The notes under the pieces were generated by a model. It ran no database searches and was not told the origin of the DNA. It was given only the letters and a program-made list of their open reading frames with translations. Both the position numbers and the translations under genes were made by a program. From Candidatus Anaerobiospirillum pullistercoris (lineage in GTDB: Bacteria; Pseudomonadota; Gammaproteobacteria; Enterobacterales; Succinivibrionaceae), in the NCBI GenBank assembly GCA_019114785.1, contig DXEV01000180.1, positions 1 to 43,082 on the forward strand: 43,082 bases of DNA, in the 5' to 3' direction. Positions 17,429 through 26,161 of the stretch are shown piece by piece; the first letter of the stretch is position 1, and each line of letters opens with the position of its first letter.

Positions 17429-20221
17429 ATGAAAGGATTCAATAAAGACGCCGCTGCTACCGTAGATCTGCGCGATAAGATTGCCTATGCCGTTGGCTCC
17501 TTAGGCAAAGAGGTCGTATTCGGTGTGTTCAGCAGCTGCCTTTTCTTGTACTGTATCCAAGAGCTGAGCTTAGATGCTACTTTCTTAGGCGTGCTCTATC
17601 TCACCAATATCGTGATCGGTATTGTTCTGGCTCCGATCTTTGGTGTCCTACTCGATAACACCTGCACGCGTTTTGGCAAATACAAACCATGGGTTGTGGG
17701 CAGCACTATCCTCAACCTAATTGCTCTAGCTGTTTTCTTCTTTCTGCCGCAATTTGGGACTGATATTGGGGAGCGGATCATCTATATCAGTGCCATCTAC
17801 ACCCTGTGGGCTCTAAGCTTTTTAATGCTTGATACCCCAGGCTGGGCCATGCTCTCCATCTTTAACACCAATAACATTACCCGTGATGTGATGTCACAGG
17901 TGCCTAACTTCAATCATCATTTAGGCAATCAGCTCTTCATCCTCGCTACTTTGCCACTACTGGATAATCTGCCAGTATTCTTTACTGTAAATACAGACAC
18001 CTACACGACTGTAATCATCTCTTGTGGCTTCTTATTGCTCTTCAGCCAAACGATTTTTGTGCTGATGCTACACCCTTCGTATAACCAGAGCTGTCCACGT
18101 CGTGCTGCGGCTCAGCGAGCTGCTGAAGCTAAAGCCAAAGCTATGGCAAGCGCAACAGTGACTACCGCTTTAGCTAGTGCCACTGCATCCGCCCGAGCAG
18201 CCATCGCCTCAACTAGAACGATCGTGGGTGCTGGAGCAGCTGTTGGAGCAACAGCAGGAACTGTCGGAGCAGCAGAAGCTGCTATCGCTAAAGTCACCAC
18301 TAATCAAACTCAGCCACAAACAGCTGCCTCGTCTGCTGTCGCCTCTTTAGCCCAAGCCGAGGAGCAAGCAAACGCTTCCCACGTACAAGCGATGGAGCGT
18401 GAAACTCAAGAGGCCGCTCGTCGTCAGCAAGAAATCGACTTTATGGCTGCCACCAGCGTGGTGTCTTTAGATGACGGTACTGGCAATAACATGATTCGCA
18501 GTATCTCTAAGTTTTTAGCACCAGTACGCAAATTCATTGAGGGCAATCCAAACCATAAAAGCACTCCTAACTTAGGCTCAGTGCCACTGCCACAACATCA
18601 AAACAGTAACTATCAGTACCCTTATAACAATCACAACGCTGATTTTAGCGTAGCCGCTACTAGCAACCAGCCAAATGAGAGTTCCTCGCGTGGCTATGAA
18701 TCCTATGCTGCTCTGCCTTCTAGTACGAGCTATGGCAATGCCCCTTCCTCTAACCCATGGAATCAATCACAGTGGGCTAAAGGAAATATGTTTTCCTCTG
18801 CACCTTTGGGACAAAATGGCCTAAGTGCCACTATGTACCAAAACTTTAATGCTGTCCCAGCAGAGCTTCTCTACAGCCAACAGCTTAATCGTGAGCAGCA
18901 AAACCAAGGCTTAACTCGAACCAAGAACCCAGCTAGTCAAGCTCAAAATACAGCAAACTCTTTAGTGAGCACTGCTTTAGCCATACACACGTCTAGCGCT
19001 AATCAGCGTTTACTTAACCTGCGCTCTACTGTACAGGTCTTAACCAAAAACGATCAATTGCTGGTAGTCTTTCTCAGCACTATCTTGCTCTACACCATTT
19101 ATGGCTTAATCATGGGCGGATACTTCTCGCTTTTCATCGAAAAGCAGCAGCTCTTTTCCCCATCCATTTATGCCATTATGGTCACTGGACTGCTCACTCA
19201 TTTGGGCGCAATCTCTAGCTTTGAATTGCTGGTACGTCGCACCTCGCGCTCAGCCGTCTTTAATATCTCTCTATTACTGATGTTGTTGGGTTTTATCCTG
19301 ATACTCTTTGTGCAGAACTCCAACAACAATGAGCTCTTTTTACCTATTCTCGTTGTCAGCTACATCTTAAGTTCAGCAGGTATTGGCTTTAGCAAAGTAG
19401 CCATTACCTCTATGACCATTGATACCGTAGACTATGGCGAGTTTAAGCTCTCAGTACGTACTGATGGACTGATCTTTGCCTTACGCAATGTAGCCCACAA
19501 CCTAGGAGAGCTGATTGTCTTTTTCTATTACAGCTCAGCGGTATTCGTGATCTTCTCTCAAGTACCACGTACTTTTGGTCTCAGCTTTAACCTTAATTTA
19601 GCCGTGATCCTCGTGATCATCTTGCTGATCCTCTGTGGCTTGATCTATATGCACCTTTACAAACTCAATGGTGCTTTCTATCGTAATGTGCTGAACAATC
19701 TCCAGTTCTTAAAACAAAACCAGCACTGGCATAGCCACAACCCAACAACTAATCGCTTCATGCTGCGCTATGCTTTGGATGAAAGTGCCATGATCATCAA
19801 GCTCAAGGCCAAAAACGTTGATGAGCTCATGCAAGCTATGGTGCAAAAGCTCAGTGAAGTGAACGCGATCACCTCTGAGCATGACTACATGGTCGATCTA
19901 CAAAAACGTCTGCGCCAAGGTGCCTGCGGTATTGCTGAAGGCATTGCCCTTCCTCATGCCAAATCATCAGCAGTACGTCGTGCCACGGTGGTAGTCGCAA
20001 CCTTAGACACTCCTATGGATTTAGGAGCTTTAGACGACAGAAAGTGCGATCTGATCTTCTTGCTGGCCAGCCCTGATGATGGCTTTACCCATCTCAACCT
20101 TTTAGGTCGCCTTTCACTGCTGCTCAATGAGCCAAATTTTGCAGACAAACTAAGAACTTCTGGCTCTCCGACCGAACTTTTTGAGCGTTTGGTACAATGT
20201 GAGAAGCACTTGGTGCGCTAA
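17429..20221 (+). CDS. GPH-family sugar:cation symporter fused to a PTS EIIA (Fru/Ntr type) domain
   Basis: A 930-residue fusion. The N-terminal half (residues 15-215) has six hydrophobic segments and the GPH (glycoside-pentoside-hexuronide) signature GVLLDNTCTRFGKYKPW. The second membrane half (541-750) has the matching MTIDTVDYGEFKLSVRTDG. Between them lies an unusual ~325-residue loop (215-540), Ala-rich first and Asn/Ser/Gln-rich later. Residues ~780-930 look like a PTS EIIA type-2 domain: GIAEGIALPHAK, with His843 as the expected phosphorylation site, then FLLASPDDGFTHLNLLGRLS. In the known LacS symporters the attached EIIA is of the glucose type, so this pairing is different. The domain probably regulates uptake according to PTS phosphorylation state. 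The start is ATG at 17429, preceded by an in-frame TTG; the ribosome-binding site is poor. The sugar is unknown. Confidence 0.88.
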   Translation: MKGFNKDAAATVDLRDKIAYAVGSLGKEVVFGVFSSCLFLYCIQELSLDATFLGVLYLTNIVIGIVLAPIFGVLLDNTCTRFGKYKPWVVGSTILNLIALAVFFFLPQFGTDIGERIIYISAIYTLWALSFLMLDTPGWAMLSIFNTNNITRDVMSQVPNFNHHLGNQLFILATLPLLDNLPVFFTVNTDTYTTVIISCGFLLLFSQTIFVLMLHPSYNQSCPRRAAAQRAAEAKAKAMASATVTTALASATASARAAIASTRTIVGAGAAVGATAGTVGAAEAAIAKVTTNQTQPQTAASSAVASLAQAEEQANASHVQAMERETQEAARRQQEIDFMAATSVVSLDDGTGNNMIRSISKFLAPVRKFIEGNPNHKSTPNLGSVPLPQHQNSNYQYPYNNHNADFSVAATSNQPNESSSRGYESYAALPSSTSYGNAPSSNPWNQSQWAKGNMFSSAPLGQNGLSATMYQNFNAVPAELLYSQQLNREQQNQGLTRTKNPASQAQNTANSLVSTALAIHTSSANQRLLNLRSTVQVLTKNDQLLVVFLSTILLYTIYGLIMGGYFSLFIEKQQLFSPSIYAIMVTGLLTHLGAISSFELLVRRTSRSAVFNISLLLMLLGFILILFVQNSNNNELFLPILVVSYILSSAGIGFSKVAITSMTIDTVDYGEFKLSVRTDGLIFALRNVAHNLGELIVFFYYSSAVFVIFSQVPRTFGLSFNLNLAVILVIILLILCGLIYMHLYKLNGAFYRNVLNNLQFLKQNQHWHSHNPTTNRFMLRYALDESAMIIKLKAKNVDELMQAMVQKLSEVNAITSEHDYMVDLQKRLRQGACGIAEGIALPHAKSSAVRRATVVVATLDTPMDLGALDDRKCDLIFLLASPDDGFTHLNLLGRLSLLLNEPNFADKLRTSGSPTELFERLVQCEKHLVR

Positions 20222-20319
20222 ACCGGCAGCGATCCCTCAGCGGCCTACACGGTCAAACCGACACCATAGGCTAAACAAGTTCACCCTATTCTTGTCTTAG
20301 TTGCGTGAGAGTCTCTGCT

Positions 20320-21219
20320 ATGCTGTCGCTGCGCTCTATTTTCCTGAAGATCTCAAAACACCTTAAGGCCACTGTGCAAGTGCCTTTGTCCCTTGGACTA
20401 TGTTTTATCCTGAGCCTTGGTGCTACATCTGCTGCCTATGCTGCTACCGATCTCACTGTCATTGCCCGTAACCTCAAGGCCTCAACCGAACACGACAAAA
20501 ATGCCCCGATCAAAGTCTGCGCTGTGCCTCAGCTCTATGCCGCTCTCAGCACTTTGCAAGGTAAAACCAAGATCGACTTTGAACCGCGCTTTGCCACTAA
20601 TAACGAGCTCTACGCTCTGCTCTCCAACACCAATACCGAACAACTGCCACAACTGTGTGACCTGCTGCTCTCTGCCGATGAGCGCTTACCTATCAGCCTA
20701 GTACGCACCAATCGGGCCTTAGCCAGCTCTCTTGTTCCTTTTACCCGTGCCCCTTTAGTCTTATGGTCAACTGATCCTGATCTGCTAACCGGTCATGATC
20801 CACGTACTCTGCTCAATAAACGCCAGATCAAATCTATTGCCATTGCCCAGAGGGAGCTCACTCCTGTCGGCTATGCCACCAATCAGGTAATTAAGAACCA
20901 CCTCGACCTCAGCTCATTGCGCAACCAGACCTATAAGGCCAGCCATGAGTATCAGGTCTACTCTATGGTGTCTTCAGGTAATGTGAGCTGTGGTTTTATC
21001 AGCATGCCGCTGATCGTTGATACCAAGCAGCAGATCCACGGCTCCTATTGGTTGGTGCCACGCCGCATGCACTCTGATATCCAGTACTATGGAGTGCTCT
21101 TAAGCCCTAGCGTTACTAATAAAGACGCTCAAGAGTTTTTGCGCTATCTCGTAGAGGAGCCCGAGGCACAAAAGCATTTCTCACAATTTGGCTTCAGCTC
21201 AATTAAGAGCGACATCTAA
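20320..21219 (+). CDS. Periplasmic ModA-like substrate-binding protein (orphan)
   Basis: A 299-residue secreted protein. A signal peptide covers residues 1-41 (long basic region, LSLGLCFILSLGATSAAYA, likely cut after AYA). The mature part resembles molybdate/tungstate-type binding proteins (ModA, PBP-like II fold): FTRAPLVLWSTDP, then IKSIAIAQRELTPVGYATNQ, and later VSSGNVSCGFISMPLI. ModA takes oxyanions and hands them to ModB/ModC. Neither a permease nor an ATPase gene is adjacent: upstream, 98 bp away, is the symporter-EIIA gene, and downstream is rsmJ on the other strand. The ligand may therefore be different. The start is taken at the ATG at 20320; a GTG at 20305 in frame is an alternative. 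Confidence 0.75.
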   Translation: MLSLRSIFLKISKHLKATVQVPLSLGLCFILSLGATSAAYAATDLTVIARNLKASTEHDKNAPIKVCAVPQLYAALSTLQGKTKIDFEPRFATNNELYALLSNTNTEQLPQLCDLLLSADERLPISLVRTNRALASSLVPFTRAPLVLWSTDPDLLTGHDPRTLLNKRQIKSIAIAQRELTPVGYATNQVIKNHLDLSSLRNQTYKASHEYQVYSMVSSGNVSCGFISMPLIVDTKQQIHGSYWLVPRRMHSDIQYYGVLLSPSVTNKDAQEFLRYLVEEPEAQKHFSQFGFSSIKSDI

Positions 21220-21345
21220 GCCACTCCACCCCACAAGCCACAGCGCGCAAAGCCCAGTGCATACGCCAGCACCAGCGCCCGCCCCATAACGTCTACGACG
21301 CAGCATTGCTGCTCTATCAGTTATGCGCTGATAAGCGCAGTGCTG

Positions 21346-22371
21346 CTAAGCAGTACCGTTGGCCCCATGGCCTAAATAGCAATCAAAACGGCACATGCCA
21401 CCATCAATAAAGTGACTGCGCTCTATGCCTTGCTCTAGCAAGGCCAAAGGCTCTGCATCATGCGGACGTTTGACCACCACACGCTGCGTAGCAATGCCTA
21501 CAGCCGTGGCCAGAAAGTCTAAACTGTCCTGATCAGCTCCAATCAGCTGCTTAAACAACACCATTTCCTTTTTCACTTGCGCAGAGCTATCGCGCTCAGG
21601 AAACATAGGGTCGTAATAGATCACATCAGGTGCCGTTAGTCCGTAGGTGGCATAATCCTTAATGGTGCCTAAAGGTTGCAGCTGAGGCAAAGGAAAAGGG
21701 AAGAAACGTGAGCGTGCAGCACGGTTAAGTGCATCACAGAGGATCATCCATATTGGTAACTGACGCTCAAAGGCATACACTTGCGCCCCAGCATGCGCCA
21801 AAATCATAGACTCACGTCCCAGTCCAGCGGTGGCATCAAACACAGCTAAACGCTCACCTTGGCGAGGCTGTAAACCTTGCATCACAGCACGCGCCACCGG
21901 CTCTTTGGAGCGTCCACCACGCAATAGACGCTGGCGATAGCTTAAGAGCTCAAAATCAAGGTGCAGAGGCTTCATCTTACCCATATGAGGCAACGCAAGT
22001 GATGCGCCATCCGCTGCAAAAACCACCAGTGGTACATCCAGATCAGCACTGGCTGAGCTTTCGCTTGCACTGGCAACAGCGTCTATTACAGCGCCCGCCC
22101 CTTTGCGGCCCTTGGACATGGCCTTAGCCTCAGTCACACGTGCTGCTTGCCATGACTCATACACAGCCTTATCGATCTGCTCTAGACGCCACTCTCTCTC
22201 TTGTCCTTGGTGTAAGGTCACATCCATGGGAGCAGTGTCTGTATGCATCAGAGCTTGCGGCTCTACCTGAGCTCCAGTGAGAACCTGCCACACCTGTGCG
22301 GCTGCACTGGCTGCTGCTAAATTTGCAGCATCTGCATCTGACTCCACATAAAACCAGACCTTACGCCCCAT
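21346..22371 (-). CDS. rsmJ: 16S rRNA (guanine1516-N2)-methyltransferase
   Basis: RsmJ methylates G1516 of 16S rRNA with S-adenosylmethionine. The C-terminal ~220 residues match E. coli RsmJ closely: LHLDFELLSYRQRLLRGGR, VFDATAGLGRESMILAHAGA (SAM-binding), VIYYDPMFPERDSSAQVKKE (the DPMFP catalytic motif) and RVVVKRPHDAEPLA. The protein is longer than E. coli's (250), with an Ala-rich N-terminal half containing a charged insertion. Two ATGs lie close together; I choose 22371 because GAGGAG then lies eight bases upstream, against two for the ATG at 22377. It lies 36 bp after aroE on the same strand, so they are probably co-transcribed. Confidence 0.95.
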   Translation of the reverse strand: MGRKVWFYVESDADAANLAAASAAAQVWQVLTGAQVEPQALMHTDTAPMDVTLHQGQEREWRLEQIDKAVYESWQAARVTEAKAMSKGRKGAGAVIDAVASASESSASADLDVPLVVFAADGASLALPHMGKMKPLHLDFELLSYRQRLLRGGRSKEPVARAVMQGLQPRQGERLAVFDATAGLGRESMILAHAGAQVYAFERQLPIWMILCDALNRAARSRFFPFPLPQLQPLGTIKDYATYGLTAPDVIYYDPMFPERDSSAQVKKEMVLFKQLIGADQDSLDFLATAVGIATQRVVVKRPHDAEPLALLEQGIERSHFIDGGMCRFDCYLGHGANGTA

Positions 22372-22407
22372 AACCATGTCTCCTCGTTCTCGGCAGCGCT
22401 ATAAAGC

Positions 22408-23307
22408 CTAACGCTGTGCCAACACCTGTCGCATATACTCAATGGTTGGCTCCATCTCTGGACGTACCCCAAACCACTGCTCATAGGCTAAAGCAGCCTG
22501 TCCCACCAGCATGCCTAAACCGTCGTAGCTGTTGGCAATACCTAAACTCTTTGCGTGCTCTGTAAAGACGGTCTTGCCTTGAGGAGTATAGAAAAGGTCA
22601 TAGGCAAAACGAGCGCGCTTATAGTACTCATCCTTCACTGGTGGTAGCTCTTCACGCATCGATAACGAAGTCGCATTAATGATCACATCAAAGTAAGTAT
22701 CAGGAGTTACCTTTTGCGCCTCTAAAGTGGCGTAATCACAAGCTCTCATCGGCATGAGCATACGAGAAAAGTGATTGGCTGCGTAAAAATCCTGAATATA
22801 GGCAACGATCTCTTCGGCCTTAGCAAGAGTGCGGTTCACAATAGTCAAATTGTGAATACTGCCTAAAAACTGGAGCGATGGCACAATGCCACGAGTAGCA
22901 CCACCAGCGCCAATGATCAGCACTCTGGCTGAAGCAAGAGGACACTTTAAACGGATCAGATCCGTAAGCAGACCAAAGCCATCGGTATTGTCACCCTTAT
23001 AGCTTAAGGAGCCATCGGCATCATGACGTACAGATAAAGTGTTCACGGCTTGAGCCACACGGGCGCGCTCTGTTTTGGCTGTAGCAAAATTAAAAGCCTC
23101 AACCTTACAAGGCACAGTCACATTGCACCCGACACCACCCTGAGCAAAGAACTCACGAACACAATCGGCAAAGGCCCCTTCTACTAAACGCTTTTCGTAG
23201 ATAATGCTGCGACCCTCTTGCTGCGCAAAGAATTGATGGATCAGTGGAGATAGAGAGTGGGCAATAGGATTGCCAAAGACAGCCAATAAGGCAGGAGACT
23301 CAGACAT
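22408..23307 (-). CDS. aroE: Shikimate dehydrogenase (NADP+)
   Basis: AroE reduces 3-dehydroshikimate to shikimate in the aromatic amino acid pathway. The 299-residue protein shows AVFGNPIAHSLSP, NVTVPCK with the catalytic Lys68 (E. coli K65; the usual Phe before it is Cys here), GDNTDG with Asp109 (E. coli D102), the dinucleotide motif IGAGGATRG, IVNRT and the C-terminal DGLGMLVGQAA. The ATG at 23307 is preferred to the one at 23334, since the family begins there and GAGG lies just upstream. The aroE and tsaC genes are adjacent and co-directional as in E. coli, separated here by 255 bp in which I see no gene. Confidence 0.96.
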   Translation of the reverse strand: MSESPALLAVFGNPIAHSLSPLIHQFFAQQEGRSIIYEKRLVEGAFADCVREFFAQGGVGCNVTVPCKVEAFNFATAKTERARVAQAVNTLSVRHDADGSLSYKGDNTDGFGLLTDLIRLKCPLASARVLIIGAGGATRGIVPSLQFLGSIHNLTIVNRTLAKAEEIVAYIQDFYAANHFSRMLMPMRACDYATLEAQKVTPDTYFDVIINATSLSMREELPPVKDEYYKRARFAYDLFYTPQGKTVFTEHAKSLGIANSYDGLGMLVGQAALAYEQWFGVRPEMEPTIEYMRQVLAQR

Positions 23308-23562
23308 GAAAACCTCACAGACAAAAACAGCCAAGCCAAGCTACGCGAACTCAGCACTTGCAGCTAGCTTAGCACAGCCATCCCGCTCCCAAAGTTTTGC
23401 CCAATACTGGTACTTGCGACGCGTTCGCTCTCCCTTGCTCAGGCCTCCAGACCAAAAGCGGCCAGCCTTTCGCAAGTTGTAGCTACCGCAGGTGCGCTGT
23501 GGAGCCAATATTAGTGCTACAGCAGAGCCACTATGCTTCAGCTTAGCTGCTATTCAGACAAC

Positions 23563-24249
23563 CTAAGCGCGCAAAATCGCGCCACTGATTGCATCATAAA
23601 TAGTACTTGGCTTGTGCAGACCTTGGCAGGGCTCATCTAAGATGTAATCCACCGACGAGGCAAAGGTGGCTCGCAGCTCTTCTAAAGTCTGTAAAGGCTC
23701 ACTACCTGAAATATTGGCACTGGTAGAGATCAAAGGCCCACCAGCCTCACGACATAAAGCCTGTAGCAGAGGGAAAGCCGTTACTCGTACTGCTAAGGTA
23801 TTACGTCCACCTGTAAGCAACGGATTGATCTGCATGTGGGTAGGCACAATAAAAGTTGCGTGACCAGGCCACTTCTCATGCAATAAACGCAAGCTATCAG
23901 CGCTTAAAGCAGAGAAATTCACAATACCCTCAAGCATAGCCACATCAGCCGCCACCACGATCAAGCCCTTATTGAGAGCACGTTTTTTCATGCTGATCAC
24001 ACGAGTAATAGCAGCGCTATTAGTGACCACAGCAGACAGGCCATACACGCCCTCGGTTGGACAGACAATTACGCCACCATCCTTTAGGGTTTGCGCTGCT
24101 TCTTGTACTTTGTACTGTACCGTGAGAGGTAAGCCCGAATTTTTCAGATTAGCACTGAGCTCATGGCCGTCATGGCCGTCATGACCACCATACGCCTCAT
24201 GGTCGTCATGCCCTTCAAAATCTCTCAAAGTGGATCTGAGATCCGACAT
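23563..24249 (-). CDS. tsaC: Threonylcarbamoyl-AMP synthase
   Basis: TsaC (YrdC/Sua5 family) makes threonylcarbamoyl-AMP from Thr, bicarbonate and ATP, the first step of t6A formation at position 37 of ANN-reading tRNAs. The domain is clear: GGVIVCPTEGVYGLSA, KKRALNKGLIVVA, WPGHATFIVP, LAVRVTAFPL and LISTSANISG. At 228 residues it is about 38 longer than E. coli TsaC. The extra is an N-terminal His/Asp/Gly-rich tract (about residues 13-29, GGHDGHDGHE) encoded by short DNA repeats, which could bind metal. AGGAGA lies six bases before the ATG. A terminator for the upstream purE gene sits directly in front, so tsaC needs its own promoter or read-through. Confidence 0.95.
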   Translation of the reverse strand: MSDLRSTLRDFEGHDDHEAYGGHDGHDGHELSANLKNSGLPLTVQYKVQEAAQTLKDGGVIVCPTEGVYGLSAVVTNSAAITRVISMKKRALNKGLIVVAADVAMLEGIVNFSALSADSLRLLHEKWPGHATFIVPTHMQINPLLTGGRNTLAVRVTAFPLLQALCREAGGPLISTSANISGSEPLQTLEELRATFASSVDYILDEPCQGLHKPSTIYDAISGAILRA

Positions 24250-24260
24250 TATGTTCTCCT

Positions 24261-24297
24261 AAAAGAAAAGGGGCCTCTTCACAGCGAAAAGAGCCCC
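24261..24297 (-). terminator. Intrinsic terminator downstream of purE
   Basis: On the minus strand GGGGCTCTT pairs with AAGAGGCCCC (one bulged base), and the stem is followed directly by TTTTCTTTT (24269-24261). It lies between purE and tsaC and would end the purE transcript. It stops only about 12 bases before the tsaC start codon, overlapping its leader. Confidence 0.7.
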
Positions 24298-24414
24298 TCT
24301 TCTTTGTGGTTTTGGCCCTAAAGGGCCACCGTAGCAAGGCAGCGAAGATAACGTTAGCTGCCACATTGTGCCATGCAGCCAGACTACATCAGCTGCACTT
24401 GGAGCAAAGCCAAA

Positions 24415-24924
24415 TTACAGGCTCTGCAGCTTTTCCTGTAAAGCGGCATCCTTGGCCTTAACTTCATCGGCAGCAGCCTGACGATTGGCCTTAACACGGG
24501 CGTCTAAGTCTTTATCCACTAAAGCCATGATCTGAGCAGCTAAATAACCAGCGTTCTTAGCACCAGCCTTACCCACGGCAACAGTAGCCACAGGAATGCC
24601 ACTTGGCATCATCACGGTCGAATACAGAGCGTCCACACCATTTAATGGGCCGCCATCTACAGGAATACCGATCACAGGACGAGTAGTGCGAGCAGCCACA
24701 GCACCAGCTAAGTGGGCAGCTAAACCAGCTGCACAGATAAAGACAGCTGCACCACGCTTCTCGGCATCGCACACATACTCGGACACCACATCAGGAGTAC
24801 GGTGAGCCGAAGCTACACGTGCTTCGTACTTGATGCCAAAGCCTTTTAAAACGTCGATAGTGTTCTTGACCAGAGGCAGGTCAGAATCTGAACCCATGAT
24901 AATGACAGCAAATTGCTCTGACAT
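24415..24924 (-). CDS. purE: N5-carboxyaminoimidazole ribonucleotide mutase
   Basis: PurE converts N5-CAIR to CAIR in purine synthesis, working after PurK. The 169-residue protein has MGSDSDLP near the start, SAHRTPD (class I; class II enzymes have SAHKT), AAHLAGAVAA, GVDALYS and MPSGIPVATVAVG. The C-terminus has an extra Lys/Ala/Glu-rich helix. GTAGGAG lies shortly before the ATG. purK is not next to it, unlike E. coli purEK. The gene sits inside what is otherwise the tsaC-aroE/yrdD-def neighbourhood, so it looks like an insertion or rearrangement. Confidence 0.97.
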   Translation of the reverse strand: MSEQFAVIIMGSDSDLPLVKNTIDVLKGFGIKYEARVASAHRTPDVVSEYVCDAEKRGAAVFICAAGLAAHLAGAVAARTTRPVIGIPVDGGPLNGVDALYSTVMMPSGIPVATVAVGKAGAKNAGYLAAQIMALVDKDLDARVKANRQAAADEVKAKDAALQEKLQSL

Positions 24925-25027
24925 CGTAAGCTCCTACAAAGTCACAAGGTCGAAAAGAGATGAGGAAAAAGCAGTAGCACAGCCATGCCTAACATTGGCA
25001 CAAGCTGTCACTGCCAAAACCGCCGCC

Positions 25028-25036
25028 ATTATAGCA
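25028..25036 (-). promoter_or_regulatory. Extended -10 promoter of purE
   Basis: On the minus strand TGC-TATAAT, a full extended -10 consensus, lies about 100 bp upstream of the purE start. The -35 region is not clear. No obvious PurR operator was found nearby. Confidence 0.5.
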
Positions 25037-25093
25037 TGTGATGCAATGTCACTCAGAAAATGGCGTATTTATCGAATTTTGCGCGTGAAATCG

Positions 25094-25123
25094 TTGCTTA
25101 CACCTTGCCTTGTAGGCTAGAAT
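25094..25123 (+). promoter_or_regulatory. Promoter of the LRAT-domain gene
   Basis: TTGCTT (25094-25099), an 18-base spacer and TAGAAT (25118-25123) form a plausible sigma-70 promoter about 85 bp before the start at 25210. It is divergent from the purE promoter. Confidence 0.45.
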
Positions 25124-25209
25124 GAAAAATATACGAGCAGTGTGCTCACCCCATCGTCCCAGCCTCACAGCTTAATTCCTTTTCCTAATTCACTGACAGG
25201 CTCAAGATC

Positions 25210-25863
25210 ATGACCGTAACTACACTTTTGGACTTTTTTAAAGGTAACGATAGTGTTGGCCTAGAAGGTCTCAAGCCAGGCATGCACATCGCTGCTCATC
25301 GCCCTCTATACACCCATCACGGCATCTATGTGGGCAATGGCCAAGTCATTTCCTATCTACTCGAAACCGGCGTGACCAAGTACAGCTTGGAAGAATTTGC
25401 TGAGGGCGATAGAGTCACTATCATCGAGCACAGCGCAGAGCAGAGCTTTCCTCCAGAGCAGATTGTGGCAAGAGCCGAAGGTCGCAGAGGCGAAAACAAC
25501 TACTCCCTGCCATTCAACAACTGTGAGCACTTTGCCAACTGGTGCGTAACTGGCAATGCGCATAGTGAGCAGGTGCAAGAAATTGCTCTAACCGCCATCT
25601 TAGGAGCTACCGCTTTAGCTGCCCTTAAGCAGTATCGAACTGCCGCTAAATTGCAAACAACTGCAAGTACCACTACAGGAGCTGCCGGAACGGCTGCTGG
25701 CGTAGCTGGTTTAGCAGCAGGTATGGCTGTAATTGCAGGAACGCAATATGTGCTCAACCACACGGAAATCGGCCACAGCATTAAAGACACCGTCAATGAG
25801 GCCATTGATACCGTGCATGACAATGTGCGCACTTTTGTGAACGATCTGCGCAATCAGCAATAG
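25210..25863 (+). CDS. LRAT-domain (NlpC/P60-superfamily) protein
   Basis: A 217-residue protein. Residues 20-125 match the lecithin retinol acyltransferase-like domain: PLYTHHGIYVGNGQVISY with a catalytic-type His (H37) and NNCEHFANWC with catalytic Cys105, in the permuted papain-like order of this family. In vertebrates such enzymes transfer acyl chains from phospholipids; bacterial members are little studied and may act on lipids or peptides. The C-terminal part (about 132-190) is Ala/Gly/Thr-rich with a hydrophobic segment (AAGVAGLAAGMAVIAG), possibly membrane-associated, then a charged helix. No signal peptide is seen. The ribosome-binding site is weak. The gene stands alone between purE and the repeat array. 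The domain call is firm, the role unknown. Confidence 0.8.
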   Translation: MTVTTLLDFFKGNDSVGLEGLKPGMHIAAHRPLYTHHGIYVGNGQVISYLLETGVTKYSLEEFAEGDRVTIIEHSAEQSFPPEQIVARAEGRRGENNYSLPFNNCEHFANWCVTGNAHSEQVQEIALTAILGATALAALKQYRTAAKLQTTASTTTGAAGTAAGVAGLAAGMAVIAGTQYVLNHTEIGHSIKDTVNEAIDTVHDNVRTFVNDLRNQQ

Positions 25864-25884
25864 AGCCTGAAGTAGGCATTTCTG

Positions 25885-25906
25885 GGCAGTGGGCAGCACT
25901 TTTTCA
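25885..25906 (-). repeat. Degenerate inverted copy of part of the 88-bp repeat
   Basis: The stretch AGTGGGCAGCACTTTTTCAC around 25887-25906 resembles the reverse complement of the repeat segment with CAAAAAACTGCTGCCCACT, with a few mismatches. It suggests an older or opposite-facing copy beside the LRAT gene. Confidence 0.4.
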
Positions 25907-26161
25907 CTATTTGTTAGGTAAGAAAGCAGTGCAGCCCCTAAACGCCTATGGCATCGGCAACTTTGCTCATTTGCTAAAGCAAGGCGAGTGCAAGGTCTCA
26001 GTGCCCTGTTGTGGCTCCTAAAGCTCAGTAGTGCTGTTAGCACTATCGTTTTTGGACAGTTATTAGAGCACAGCCGCCAAACGCCACTTCCGTGGTAAAA
26101 TCAACCAATATCGCGATTATTAGGCAACTATATCCCTGACAACCACAGCTCATGGCTTTAT

